Part shown: piece by piece, positions 8,819-17,747 of the stretch
Layout: each line of letters starts with the position of its first letter
Numbering within the stretch: the stretch's first letter is position 1
NCBI GenBank assembly: GCA_019359435.1
Contig: JAHHHI010000066.1
Coordinates: forward strand, 1 to 64,000
Reading direction: 5' to 3'
Source: Kaiparowitsia implicata GSE-PSE-MK54-09C
Lineage (GTDB): Bacteria; Cyanobacteriota; Cyanobacteriia; Elainellales; Elainellaceae
Length of the DNA stretch: 64,000 bases
Notes under the pieces: generated by a model
Databases searched by the model: none
The model's input: only the letters and a program-made list of their open reading frames with translations
What the model was told of the DNA's origin: nothing
Made by a program: the position numbers and the translations under genes

Positions 8819-10156
8819 CTACAGCGCCCCGGCGGCCGTGCGGTCGAGCACGCCCTCACCCAAATGGCTGGTGATGTTGAGTGCCTGCACCAACGGGGCT
8901 TCTGCGGCCCCTCGGGGATAGTCAATTACGCTGACGGCCCCGTTACCTTGCTTAAAGCTCCAGAACTGATTCGGGCCAGCCCCGACGACAGAAGCCAGGA
9001 TAGCTTTGTTAATCGCATCGTGGGCCACAACGAGCACCGTGGAGCCGGGGGCTGCGGCAGCAACGAGGGTGTTCCAAGCGGCGATCGCCCGTTCCCATAC
9101 TTGCGTCAGGTTTTCACCTTCGGGCATTTGCACCGTTTCCGGCGCGACCTTCCACTGCTCTAGCTCGGTGGCATAGTCAGCGCGAATTTCTGACTCCAGC
9201 TTGCCTTCCCAAAGGCCATGGCTAATTTCCTTCAGGCGATCGTCAAAGCTGAGCGATATGCCTGCATGGGCTTTGAGGATAATCTCGGCGGTTTCGCAAG
9301 GGCGCAGCATAGGGCTGCTCACAGCGGCATCTATGGCAATATCTTGCAAGAAAAAGGCGGCTTTTTCGGCCTGCACCCGCCCTTGATCATTCAGAGGTAC
9401 GTCAATCTGGCCCTGAAAGCGCTGGTCGCGGTTCCAGTCGGTTTCGCCATGGCGCACTAGCAAAATTCGGGGCCCTTGCAGCTCGGTCTTTTTCGGCGGA
9501 ACCGGCAGGTTGAGATGCGCGGTGGCGTTCATCGACTCGATCTGCACCAGGTCGCCCAGCGTTCCTGCAAAGTTGAGCACACTGATGCCGCAATTGGTCT
9601 GCTGAAATCGGTTAAAGCGGTCGGCATCTAAGCCAATGGCGGTTTGAATCAGCGCCCGGTTAATGCCGCTGTGGGCTACCAGCAGCACCGTTTGGTTGGG
9701 ATGCTGGGGCAATAGCTCGCGCCAAAACTGACGTGCTTGGTCATAGAGCGATCGCAGGGGATAAAACGGCTGCAACCCGGTGGACGTGTTGATCTGCAAC
9801 TGCAAGTCATGGGGGCGGCTGCGCCAAATTTCGTACTGCTCGGGAAAGCGCTGTTTAAGTTCATCGAACAATAGCCCTTCCCAGCCTGCCAGGTTCACTT
9901 CACGCAGTTGGTCGGTGAAGTGAATGGCGGGTGCTGTGGCGAACTGAGCCGTGATCAGCTCTGCCGTTTGGCGAGCGCGTCGCAGAGGGCTCGCATATAC
10001 CGCGTTAAAGGAGAGCGATCGCAACGCTTGCCCAGCCCGACGGGCCCCGTCTTCTCCGGCCTCTGTGAGCACCGACTCGTCAAGTAGGCCTTGAATGCGG
10101 CGCTCAGCATTGAAGCTGCTGATGCCGTGGCGCACCAAAATTACGCGAGTAGCCAG
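8819..10156 (-). CDS. Tandem histidine phosphatase (phosphoglycerate-mutase-like, two domains)
   Basis: Two complete histidine phosphatase domains lie in one chain of about 445 residues. Domain 1 begins VILVRHGISSFN with nucleophile His10; domain 2 begins ILLVRHGETDWN near residue 236. Each has a second motif with the partner His (LLVAHSGINRAL and LVVAHDAINKAI). The layout is that of cyanobacterial proteins often labelled phosphoglycerate mutase, related to slr1124-type phosphoserine phosphatases. The substrate is inferred only. Homologues begin MxTRVIxVRHG. Here the matching codon is CTG at 10156, with a perfect AGGAGG at 10165-10170, 8 bases upstream. An ATG-type alternative at 10219 would add 21 unrelated residues. 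Confidence 0.87.
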   Translation of the reverse strand: MATRVILVRHGISSFNAERRIQGLLDESVLTEAGEDGARRAGQALRSLSFNAVYASPLRRARQTAELITAQFATAPAIHFTDQLREVNLAGWEGLLFDELKQRFPEQYEIWRSRPHDLQLQINTSTGLQPFYPLRSLYDQARQFWRELLPQHPNQTVLLVAHSGINRALIQTAIGLDADRFNRFQQTNCGISVLNFAGTLGDLVQIESMNATAHLNLPVPPKKTELQGPRILLVRHGETDWNRDQRFQGQIDVPLNDQGRVQAEKAAFFLQDIAIDAAVSSPMLRPCETAEIILKAHAGISLSFDDRLKEISHGLWEGKLESEIRADYATELEQWKVAPETVQMPEGENLTQVWERAIAAWNTLVAAAAPGSTVLVVAHDAINKAILASVVGAGPNQFWSFKQGNGAVSVIDYPRGAAEAPLVQALNITSHLGEGVLDRTAAGAL

Positions 10157-10276
10157 GGCCGTACCCTCCTGTGATGGTTGTAGATAACGCGCGATGGACA
10201 CCGCGCAAAACACCAGCATTGTACCCGACGGGCGGTTCCCAGTGCGATAATGCCAAGGAGATCACCCCGTCTGTGG

Positions 10277-11896
10277 ATGCAACCGCTCATGACCGTGAAA
10301 CGTATTGTCTTGACTGCGCTAACCCTGCTGGTGCTGCTTATGGTGGGCAGCTCGCTGGTGCGCAGTTGGGGACAGCCGCAAATTACTAACCGTCTGCAGC
10401 TCTATCAGACCAACCTGTTGTTGACGGCAACGGCGTATGAGGGAGAGGATGCCACCAAGACCAATCAACTGCGTCGGGCGCTGTTAGGTGAGGAGCCCTT
10501 GCAAATGGCGCTTACTCAATATCAAACTGTACGCGACAGCGCTGAGCAAAATTTGGAGCGGCTCTCTCAGCAGTTGGCCGATGCCAATGCCGCGCTGCCG
10601 GTGACTCCTCCTGCGGCGCTGGATGAGACGACTGCGCCGGTTGATTCTCCGACGACCGGCGCAGGCCTAACCCGTCGGACGGAAGTCAACCAGGCGATCG
10701 CCCAACAGCGATTGCTCCTCAATCAGCTGGATCTGAGTATTGGCATCATTCAGGCGGCGGACGGCGATGTCGCCACGGCACAAGCCACATGGCAAGCCTT
10801 GAGCGATCGCCTTTCGACAGATCCTGCGAGTGAGCCATCCACAGCCATTGCAGCCATTGCGGATACTGTGCCCGTGCTATCGGCTCTGTGGGATGATCCC
10901 CCTCGGCTATTACCTGATACGGAACCCATCGTGCAACGCACCCTAGAGGGCTGGTTTCGGGCCACCGCCCTTAGCCGACTCTATACCCTGCAGCAGCGCC
11001 CCGACTCTTTGGCTGAGCTTCAGGCTGCCCAGCAAACCGCCGCCGAGAGCACCTTGGTGAAGCTGGGGCTGGTGGGCAGTTTGCCTGTATTCGCAGGGAT
11101 TGTAGGTGTCGGGCTGCTCATTTTTCTGATTGTGCAGCGGGCCTTGCAGGGTAAGCAAGCAGTGCTGGCTCTAGCGGGCGATCGCCCGTGGGTTGTTCCC
11201 TGGGATTGGGAAATCGTCTGGCAGGTGCTGATCGTCGGCTTCTTTTTTGTAGGGCAAATCGCCGTGCCGCTGCTAGTAGGGGGCTTTAGCAGCGCCTTTG
11301 CCGAGTTTGGCATTCGCGCTCGGGCCGTCTATTCGCTCACCTACTACCTGCTCATGGCGGGGGCTGGGCTGGCGGTGCTGTATGCTTCAATTCGCCAGTT
11401 TTTCCCGCTGACTGAAAACTGGTTTCGGCTGCGCCCCCTGAGCAAATGGCCGCTGTGGGGCTTTGGGGGCTACTTAATTGCGCTGCCGCTGATGATTGCG
11501 GTGTCGCTAGCGAACCAGCAGATCTGGCAGGGCCAAGGTGGCAGCAATCCCCTCTTGCAGATTGTGCTGGAGGAGGGCGATCCCGTCGCGCTGGGAATTT
11601 TTCTCTTCACTGCGGCTGTCGCCGCGCCAGTGTTTGAAGAAACGCTGTTTCGGGGCTTTTTGCTACCGTCGCTGACACGCTATGTGCCGGTGTGGGGGGC
11701 GATCGCCCTCAGCAGCTTGCTGTTCGCCGTCGCCCACCTCAGCATTTCCGAAATTTTGCCGCTGGCAACTCTAGGCAGCGTCTTGGGCTTTGTCTACTGC
11801 AAGTCTCGCAGTTTGCTCGCGCCGATTCTGCTCCACAGCTTGTGGAACAGCGTCACGATGATTGGGCTATTCATCTTGGGTAGCGGCGCGCGCTAG
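10277..11896 (+). CDS. CPBP family intramembrane metalloprotease with long N-terminal region
   Basis: This multi-pass membrane protein has an N-terminal anchor (IVLTALTLLVLLMVGSSLV), then a soluble, coiled-coil-prone region up to about residue 265. The C-terminal CPBP (Rce1-like) domain follows, with EETLFRGFLLP near residue 454, AVAHLS and LLHSLWNSVT near 518. These are the Glu-Glu/Arg, His and His/Asn motifs of the family. Such proteases act on membrane substrates or process prenylated proteins; the target here is unknown. The start is uncertain: ATG 10250 contains the AAGGAG-like sequence, and ATG 10277 or 10289 (MTVKRIV) fit the anchor better. Confidence 0.85.
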   Translation: MQPLMTVKRIVLTALTLLVLLMVGSSLVRSWGQPQITNRLQLYQTNLLLTATAYEGEDATKTNQLRRALLGEEPLQMALTQYQTVRDSAEQNLERLSQQLADANAALPVTPPAALDETTAPVDSPTTGAGLTRRTEVNQAIAQQRLLLNQLDLSIGIIQAADGDVATAQATWQALSDRLSTDPASEPSTAIAAIADTVPVLSALWDDPPRLLPDTEPIVQRTLEGWFRATALSRLYTLQQRPDSLAELQAAQQTAAESTLVKLGLVGSLPVFAGIVGVGLLIFLIVQRALQGKQAVLALAGDRPWVVPWDWEIVWQVLIVGFFFVGQIAVPLLVGGFSSAFAEFGIRARAVYSLTYYLLMAGAGLAVLYASIRQFFPLTENWFRLRPLSKWPLWGFGGYLIALPLMIAVSLANQQIWQGQGGSNPLLQIVLEEGDPVALGIFLFTAAVAAPVFEETLFRGFLLPSLTRYVPVWGAIALSSLLFAVAHLSISEILPLATLGSVLGFVYCKSRSLLAPILLHSLWNSVTMIGLFILGSGAR

Positions 11897-11912
11897 GGAG
11901 AAATCCGAGGCG

Positions 11913-12608
11913 CTAGAGGATCGGCTGCACCTGCTGCATCGCTTCTAGATCAAGCTGGGCAAGGTGGTCATAGGCATGGGCGATCGCCCGTTGCCCTCGC
12001 AAGAACCCTAGATTTGCGCTGGGGCAGAGGTAGTGAAGCGTTTCGACGCTAAAGCGATCGCGCAACCGCTGAACGCTGCGCAGTTGCCGCCCCCAATGAA
12101 AGGTTTTGGCAATGCGCAGGGGCACCGCCTGCCCATGCTGGTTGGGCAGTAGATGTCGCCCAGTGAACAAGATGCCGCCCTCTGCTGCGTGATACAGACA
12201 AGATGACCCTGGCGTATGGCCGGGTGTCCAGATCGCTGTAGTGCAGGGGGCGATCGCCCAGTCCTGCTGAAATGGAGTCACCTCTAGCCGGGGCAGCAGA
12301 TAGGCCTCTTGCTCTTGAATGATCACCGCGCAGCCGGTATCGCGCTGAATGGCCTTGACCTGGGCGATCGCATCTCGATGGGTGAGAAACAGCCAGCGAA
12401 CGCCGCCCTGGGTTTGAAGCGTCGTGGCGATCGCCTCCGTCCAGGCGGGGCAGTCTATCAAAATATTGCCCTCGGGTCGCTGGATAAAATAGGCCGTGCC
12501 GCCGAGCGTCTCCCGATTAGGCGGAAACGCAAACACTCCGGCAACGACCGGACGCAACGGTGACAACGGCGGCAGAACAGCATCAGGCAGATCAAAACGT
12601 TCAGACAT
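11913..12608 (-). CDS. MBL-fold metallohydrolase-like protein
   Basis: The sequence follows the metallo-beta-lactamase fold: ILIDCP, LFLTHRDAIAQ at the HxHxDH position, TPGHTPGSSCLY, GGILFTGRHLL and a final HYLCPS. The metal motif is altered: THRDAIAQ keeps one His and one Asp but lacks the second His and the DH pair. The usual Asp after FTG is replaced by Arg (FTGRHLL). Related cyanobacterial/plant proteins carry HRDDVADH here, so this copy looks further reduced and its catalytic capacity is doubtful. The start ATG at 12608 (MSERFDLP) is preferred. It converges on the CPBP gene with 16 bases between stops. Confidence 0.8.
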   Translation of the reverse strand: MSERFDLPDAVLPPLSPLRPVVAGVFAFPPNRETLGGTAYFIQRPEGNILIDCPAWTEAIATTLQTQGGVRWLFLTHRDAIAQVKAIQRDTGCAVIIQEQEAYLLPRLEVTPFQQDWAIAPCTTAIWTPGHTPGSSCLYHAAEGGILFTGRHLLPNQHGQAVPLRIAKTFHWGRQLRSVQRLRDRFSVETLHYLCPSANLGFLRGQRAIAHAYDHLAQLDLEAMQQVQPIL

Positions 12609-13009
12609 AAATTGAGGTAGAAAGAGACACACAAAATCGCATTAGAAGCTTCTTGCCAGAGGTCGTTGGCTGCAGGGCCTGGTTAGAAGTCTCCCCATAG
12701 GCCTTGCTCGTCTGTATCGGGCGCGCTTGGGCAGGCAGTGTAGGGTGAAAATCCCCTAGCAGAGTAGCAGAGTGAACCCGTTAAGATAGATGCAGAGGCA
12801 GCACTCATCCTAGGCGTCTGTGATTGATGGGGCTAAGTTGCCTTGACAGAGTAAGTATGGTGAATGGAGACAGCAACCCTTCGAGATTCGTTTGTACTCA
12901 AGCCTAAGGTTTGTACTTAAGCCTAAGACAATTTGGTTCATCGAATAGGGAACGTTATCCTTAGTCAGCCCTGTATTGCCGATAGAGACGTTCATGAACG
13001 AATGACAGC
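12609..13009. other. Intergenic region between divergent MBL and M50 genes
   Basis: About 400 bases without a supportable gene. It contains a short direct repeat (TTTGTACT-AAGCCTAAG, near 12890-12926) and the palindrome CGTTCATGAACG just before the M50 start. These may be promoter-proximal elements, but I cannot assign an operator. Confidence 0.4.
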
Positions 13010-14509
13010 ATGATTTTTTGGCTCCTCCTTCTCGGAGTTTTAGGGTTCTTCACCTATTTCCTTATGCAACGCAGTGTGGTCAATGTGACGCGCACACCCG
13101 TTTGGCTGCTGTGGCTGGTGATTATGATGCCTGCCCTCATTTGGACGGTTTGGGTGTTGATCAATGGCCCAGAGGCCCAAATTCCAGCGTTATTGCTGTT
13201 TGGCTCCTTTATTGTGTGCCCGTTACTCTATTTATTGCTGGTGCAGTGGGGTCGGATCGCGACGCCTCGCCCCACACCTGACGCTGCTGCATCAACAGAA
13301 GATCTCCTTGGTCGAGAGTCAAAATCAGTCGTAAAGCCCATCAATCGGCAAGACGAAGCCACGCTACACAACTGTTTTCCCTGGTCGGTCTATTACTTGC
13401 AAAATGTAGAATATCGCCCCCAGGCATTAATTTGCCGTGGGCAGTTGCGCTCGTCGCCAGAGGTGGCTTACAACACGATTCGAGACAATATTGCCGCCAA
13501 GTTTGGCGATCGCTTTCTGGTCGTATTTCAGGAAGGGTTAAACGGTAAGCCGTTCTTTGCTCTAGTTCCCAACCCCCGTCCTCAGAGCAATCAAGCCCAA
13601 TTCGACCCAGGGCTGCCGGGGTTGGCGCTGGGGCTGCTAGTCGCCACCCTGTGCACCACCGCGCTAGCAGGCGTGTTGATGTCTGGAATATCGCCTGCCG
13701 ATGCCGACCTAACCATGCTGCTGTTTACGTTGGGGATTCCCTACGCACTGTCGCTCATGTCGATTTTGGGGCTACATGAGTTGGCCCACTATTGGATGGC
13801 ACGGCGATATCGCATTCGGACGACCTATCCCTACTTTATTCCCGTACCGCCCACGATGTTTTTTCCCTTTGGGACGGTGGGTGCGTTTGTCCAGATGCGA
13901 TCGCCCGTTCCGCATCGCAAGGCGTTATTTGACATTGGCATCTCTGGGCCGTTGGTGGGGTTTGTGGCGACGATTCCCATACTGCTCTGGGGGCTGGCCC
14001 ATTCCCAAGCCATTGCGGTAACCCCAACACTGACAGAAGAACTCGGCAACCCTGGGATTCTCAACTTTCGGCTGTTCAACCCAATGGCCTCTTTACTGAT
14101 TGGGTTAATGACGAAGCTGGCGATGGGCAACAGTTATGCTCCAGAGCAGGCCCTACAACTGCATCCTGTTGCAGTTGCGGGGTGTATTGGGGTGGTGGTG
14201 ACCGCGCTCAACCTGATGCCTGTTGGGCAGTTGGATGGCGGGCATATTGTGCATGCAATGTTTGGTCAGCGGACGGGCGCATTAATTGGGCAGGTGGCAC
14301 GGCTGCTAGTGCTGGCCCTATCGTTTGTGCAGCAAGAGCTGTTGCTCTGGGCAATTTTGCTATTTTTCATTCCGGCAGTCGATGAACCTGCGTTGAATGA
14401 TGTAAGCGAACTCGACAACCGGCGAGATTTACTGGGGTTGGCTGCGCTGGCCCTGCTGGTGATTATTGTGTTGCCCCTGCCAGCTACCATTAGTCGATTT
14501 TTGTTCTAG
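13010..14509 (+). CDS. Site-2-type M50 membrane metalloprotease (EGY1/slr0643-like)
   Basis: The 499-residue protein has two N-terminal membrane segments, then a soluble domain (about 110-200). The catalytic membrane core carries GLHELAHYWMARR with H256-E257-x-x-H260, and the second motif NLMPVGQLDGGH near residue 400 provides the Asp ligand. FPFGTVGAFVQMRSP is typical of the cyanobacterial and chloroplast EGY group. These proteases cut membrane-embedded substrates; the target is not known here. All catalytic residues are present. No strong ribosome site precedes ATG 13010; the start agrees with the first hydrophobic segment. Confidence 0.9.
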   Translation: MIFWLLLLGVLGFFTYFLMQRSVVNVTRTPVWLLWLVIMMPALIWTVWVLINGPEAQIPALLLFGSFIVCPLLYLLLVQWGRIATPRPTPDAAASTEDLLGRESKSVVKPINRQDEATLHNCFPWSVYYLQNVEYRPQALICRGQLRSSPEVAYNTIRDNIAAKFGDRFLVVFQEGLNGKPFFALVPNPRPQSNQAQFDPGLPGLALGLLVATLCTTALAGVLMSGISPADADLTMLLFTLGIPYALSLMSILGLHELAHYWMARRYRIRTTYPYFIPVPPTMFFPFGTVGAFVQMRSPVPHRKALFDIGISGPLVGFVATIPILLWGLAHSQAIAVTPTLTEELGNPGILNFRLFNPMASLLIGLMTKLAMGNSYAPEQALQLHPVAVAGCIGVVVTALNLMPVGQLDGGHIVHAMFGQRTGALIGQVARLLVLALSFVQQELLLWAILLFFIPAVDEPALNDVSELDNRRDLLGLAALALLVIIVLPLPATISRFLF

Positions 14510-14834
14510 ATTTTCTGCAATCGACATACACTATAGGCAAATGCTATGGGCAATGTGCTGATTTTGCCTATGCTGTGCATTGACAGCGCATTGAATATGG
14601 TTCAATTTAAGCGAAAGTAGGCGAAAGAATTAATGACCCTTGGTAACTGTAGCGGTTGGGTGTCGCATTCCTAACTCTAATGTGAGATAGCGGGTGTGGG
14701 ATAGCAGTAACGCTGAGTGAGCCGGGGTTCTATCGCATCTTCCTGGGGCTATTATTGCCACACTGGTTAGGGTTAATTTGTGCAGTTCACCAGGCTTAGT
14801 TGCAGTCTTGAAGACAGATAAGGAGCCATTGGGA
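14510..14834. other. Intergenic region after the M50 protease gene
   Basis: 325 bases with no gene. ATAGGCAAA at 14533 and TTTTGCCTAT at 14562 can pair as a weak hairpin that may end the M50 transcript. The rest should carry the promoter of the downstream coiled-coil gene. Confidence 0.4.
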
Positions 14835-15380
14835 ATGACCCATGATGTTCAGCAATGGTTAGGGGAAATTAAAGCACTGCAGCACAAGCTGGCCGATGCG
14901 CATCGCGAGAGAGATGAGGCCTTTGCTAGTGCTGCAAACTGGCGTAGTCTCTACGAAACAGAGGCGAAGCAGCGCCGCGCCGATGCCAAGCTTGCTCAGC
15001 AGCGTCTGGATGAACTGCAAGAGCAATTGACCCAGCGCGTTAACGTGGCCTCTTCAACGCGGCTGGATGCGGCACGATTGCAGGCAACTCAGCCTAATCT
15101 GGCTCAGCCAGACCTAGACGATTCCCCCAATGAGTCCCTCTTAGAAGAGGACACTGGGAACGAGGTAGATGGATTGAAGACAGCACTGGCGCAGGCGCTA
15201 GAGGAATGCGATCGCCTTGCTGCCGCACTCCAAGCCGAGCAGCAGCAGCATGATCAAACCCGACAAGGGCTAACCTCAGCGCTGGGGGACACGATGGATC
15301 TGCTGACGAAGGAGCGATCGCGCCATAATGCATTGATCAACGGCACAGGGGTTGCTACGCCGCCGCCTACTACACCATGA
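14835..15380 (+). CDS. Hypothetical coiled-coil protein
   Basis: The protein has 181 residues from ATG 14835, which is preceded by AAGGAG at a 10-base spacing, so the longer frame from 14778 is rejected. The N-terminal half is a strong heptad-like coiled coil rich in Ala, Glu, Gln and Arg (KLADAHRERDEAFASAANWRSLY, AKLAQQRLDELQEQL). An acidic linker and a second helical segment (ALAQALEECDRLAAALQAEQQQ) follow, with a Pro-rich end. No enzymatic motif is visible. It resembles conserved cyanobacterial proteins of unknown function. Confidence 0.7.
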   Translation: MTHDVQQWLGEIKALQHKLADAHRERDEAFASAANWRSLYETEAKQRRADAKLAQQRLDELQEQLTQRVNVASSTRLDAARLQATQPNLAQPDLDDSPNESLLEEDTGNEVDGLKTALAQALEECDRLAAALQAEQQQHDQTRQGLTSALGDTMDLLTKERSRHNALINGTGVATPPPTTP

Positions 15381-15445
15381 TTTCGAACCTCGTTAGGTTG
15401 CAAATTCCTAAAGTTTTACTGCTCACGTCTCGGACAGGACGGTTC

Positions 15446-15575
15446 TAGGGGCTGTCATCAATTATCCTTTGATATCCCAAAAATCAACAGTCACAGCCCC
15501 TAGCCTGTTTTTTTGGGTTGGGCGTGGCAATGCTCACAGCATCAAGCGTTTGGTTGGAATTAATGACACGCCCTA
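15446..15575. mobile_element. TA-flanked MITE, copy 1
   Basis: The 130 bp element is bounded by TA on both sides, with imperfect terminal inverted repeats: GGGGCTGTCATCAAT at the left and the complement of ATTAATGACACGCCC at the right. Inside it folds as two hairpins, GGGGCTGT with ACAGCCCC (left half) and GGGCGTG with CACGCCC (right half). It has no coding capacity. The TA duplication and size fit a miniature element mobilised by an IS630/Tc1-type transposase, but no such transposase is in the window. It lies between a + gene and the convergent thrC. Confidence 0.85.
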
Positions 15576-15737
15576 GGCAGTTCAGCCTTGCAGCGCGGGG
15601 CCGAGCAACGCAATTAAGCTTACGGTAGACCAGTAAGCTGAGATGGACTTTGATAGTCCCTACAGGGGCTAGTATAGGGTCGGTTGCGGAGTGGGGCCAA
15701 CTGGAGGGGGAGAGGGGCGATCGCCCACCGCTCAATT

Positions 15738-16907
15738 CTAAAACCCCATGGCGTCAGCCACCGCATTCACAGTTGGGGCCAGCCCGCCCTTAAACTGATT
15801 GTCAGACACCTTAATGGCAGTATCTGGATCTTTCAGCCCATTGCCGGTCAGCACGCACACCACGGTTGCCCCCGCAGGCACCTGATCCTTAACCTTAAGT
15901 AGCCCAGCCACCGAGGCGGCACTGGCAGGCTCACAAAAAATTCCCTCACCCGCCGCTAGCAGACGGTAGGCCGCCACAATTTCGGCGTCGGTCACCGCGT
16001 GGAATGCGCCCTGGCTAGCATCTCGGACGGCGATCGCCTTGTCCCAACTGGCGGGATTGCCAATGCGAATGGCCGTCGCCACCGTTTCAGGATTTGCCAC
16101 AGCCTGCCCGGTAATCAGCGGCGCAGCGCCCGCCGCCTGAAAGCCCATCATTTTGGGCAGACGGGTGCTCTTTTGGTGCTCGTGATACTGGCAGAAGCCC
16201 ATCCAATAGGCCGTAACGTTGCCCGCATTGCCGACGGGAATGCAGAGCCAGTCAGGTGCATCCCCCAGCGCATCCACAATTTCAAACGCTCCGGTTTTTT
16301 GCCCTTCTAGCCGATAGGGGTTTACGGAATTTACCAGCGTGATGGGATAGTGCTCTGCCATCTCGCGCACAATAGACAGTGCTTGGTCAAAATTTCCCTG
16401 AATTGCCAGCACTTCTGCTCCATAGAGCAACGCTTGGGCGAGTTTGCCCAGCGCAACATAGCCATCGGGGATCAACACAAAAGGTCGCAGACCGCCACGG
16501 CGCGCATAGGCCGCTGCCGCTGCTGACGTGTTGCCGGTGCTGGCGCAAATCACGGCCTTAGCTCCGGCTTCTTTGGCTTTGGTAATCGCCATCGTCATCC
16601 CTCGGTCTTTGAAGCTTCCGGTAGGATTGAGACCGTCATATTTCACAAAGACCTGCACCCCTCGGCCAATTTCAGCGGCGATCGCCAGTGCTGGAATCAG
16701 CGGTGTGTTGCCCTCATGCAGCGTCACAATGGGTGTGGAATCGGTGACGGGGAGATAGGGGCGATAGGCATGGATCAACCCCTGCCAGTGGTTTGCCGCA
16801 ATTGCTTGAGACGGCGCGGTATGGATGGGTAGCCTGGGTAGCGCCCGCTCAGCCACACTCGATTTAGCACCAAACACACGAGAAATAAATGACACAGTTC
16901 GCAACAC
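15738..16907 (-). CDS. thrC: Threonine synthase
   Basis: This PLP enzyme converts O-phosphohomoserine to threonine. The PLP lysine lies in [11 protein letters not shown]; the phosphate-binding loop and Ser/Gly motifs [15 protein letters not shown] and [14 protein letters not shown] follow, and [12 protein letters not shown] is the typical C-terminal block. At about 360-389 residues it is the short bacterial/plant-type enzyme. No ATG precedes the conserved region: GTG 16907 is the longest start and GTG 16856 is an alternative. Homologues begin shortly before [13 protein letters not shown], so the first 20-30 residues are uncertain. Confidence 0.93.
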   Translation of the reverse strand: MLRTVSFISRVFGAKSSVAERALPRLPIHTAPSQAIAANHWQGLIHAYRPYLPVTDSTPIVTLHEGNTPLIPALAIAAEIGRGVQVFVKYDGLNPTGSFKDRGMTMAITKAKEAGAKAVICASTGNTSAAAAAYARRGGLRPFVLIPDGYVALGKLAQALLYGAEVLAIQGNFDQALSIVREMAEHYPITLVNSVNPYRLEGQKTGAFEIVDALGDAPDWLCIPVGNAGNVTAYWMGFCQYHEHQKSTRLPKMMGFQAAGAAPLITGQAVANPETVATAIRIGNPASWDKAIAVRDASQGAFHAVTDAEIVAAYRLLAAGEGIFCEPASAASVAGLLKVKDQVPAGATVVCVLTGNGLKDPDTAIKVSDNQFKGGLAPTVNAVADAMGF

Positions 16908-17289
16908 AATCCATCATAGAGGTGAGCAGAAACGAATCGCCAGACGGCCTAGCGGCTGCGCTGCGACCCATGGCCTCGTCTGGGTTCGCCGCGCTTTAGC
17001 ATTGACTCGGCATTCACAAGCTTCACCCTACAGTTTATCCTGATGCGCGTTCAATCGTGGGGCTTGCCAGTCTGAGTCAGCAGCACATCCATCTGGCAGG
17101 AGGGGCGAGTATCTGATTTGGAATGAGCCCGCCACGTGAACTTTTCGTCAATTGAGCACGTCGTTACTCTAGTCAGTTCCTAAGTCAGTTCTTAAACTGA
17201 CACATCTGTAAGCCAACTGGATTTGCCTAAAACCTACGATGACTTATCGCGGTTGAGCTAGAATACCCGAGTGGTGTGAGTGAGTAAAA
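16908..17289. other. Intergenic region between divergent thrC and a small gene
   Basis: About 380 bases without a supportable gene. It must hold both promoters. The only visible feature is a run of short direct repeats of the type AGTCAGTTC-TAAGTCAGTTCTTAA near 17172-17196. I cannot assign a regulator. Confidence 0.4.
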
Positions 17290-17544
17290 ATGACTAGTCA
17301 AAACCTATTAGACAGCGATCGCCCGCTTCTGACTGCTGATCCCGTATCCGAACAACGCTCTCCTATGACTGATACACAAGGGGCGATCGCCCCATCTGCC
17401 CCACAGGCTGAAATTCAGACAAAAAAGCTGCCCTACCAAAAACCGCAACAGGTAGAGCTTCTAAGTCTGCATGCTGAAGTTGAAGCATTGCTGCACCAAA
17501 TTCAGCACGCTAAACAGCAACGTCAACTGCAGCCTCACGCCTAG
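17290..17544 (+). CDS. Small hypothetical protein
   Basis: The 84-residue polar protein has a disordered N-terminal half containing two HIP1-coded stretches (DSDRPLL, GAIAPS). It ends in a short helix (QVELLSLHAEVEALLHQIQHAKQQRQ) that could form a coiled coil. A strong palindromic terminator follows 60 bases downstream, which supports a real transcription unit. No family is recognised. Confidence 0.6.
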   Translation: MTSQNLLDSDRPLLTADPVSEQRSPMTDTQGAIAPSAPQAEIQTKKLPYQKPQQVELLSLHAEVEALLHQIQHAKQQRQLQPHA

Positions 17545-17604
17545 GCTGCCTGATTGGTCAGCAGCGCTTTAGACACAGCAGGCCACCGTTGCTTTTCCAT
17601 CTCT

Positions 17605-17650
17605 CCAAAACAGTAAGCGCTGTGCGATCGCACAGCGCTTACTGTTTTGG
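17605..17650. terminator. Perfect 46-bp palindrome, bidirectional terminator
   Basis: The sequence from 17605 to 17650 is its own reverse complement, centred on GCGATCGC (17624-17631). The outer arms CCAAAACAG / CTGTTTTGG give T runs on both strands. It sits between two convergent genes. Confidence 0.85.
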
Positions 17651-17747
17651 GGGACTTGGGGTAAAGTGGCCCAGTTTGACCTCATGCCATCTGCTTTGTG
17701 GATGACACGGGTTTTTGCATCAGCCGAACTGACACTGTTTATCAGGT

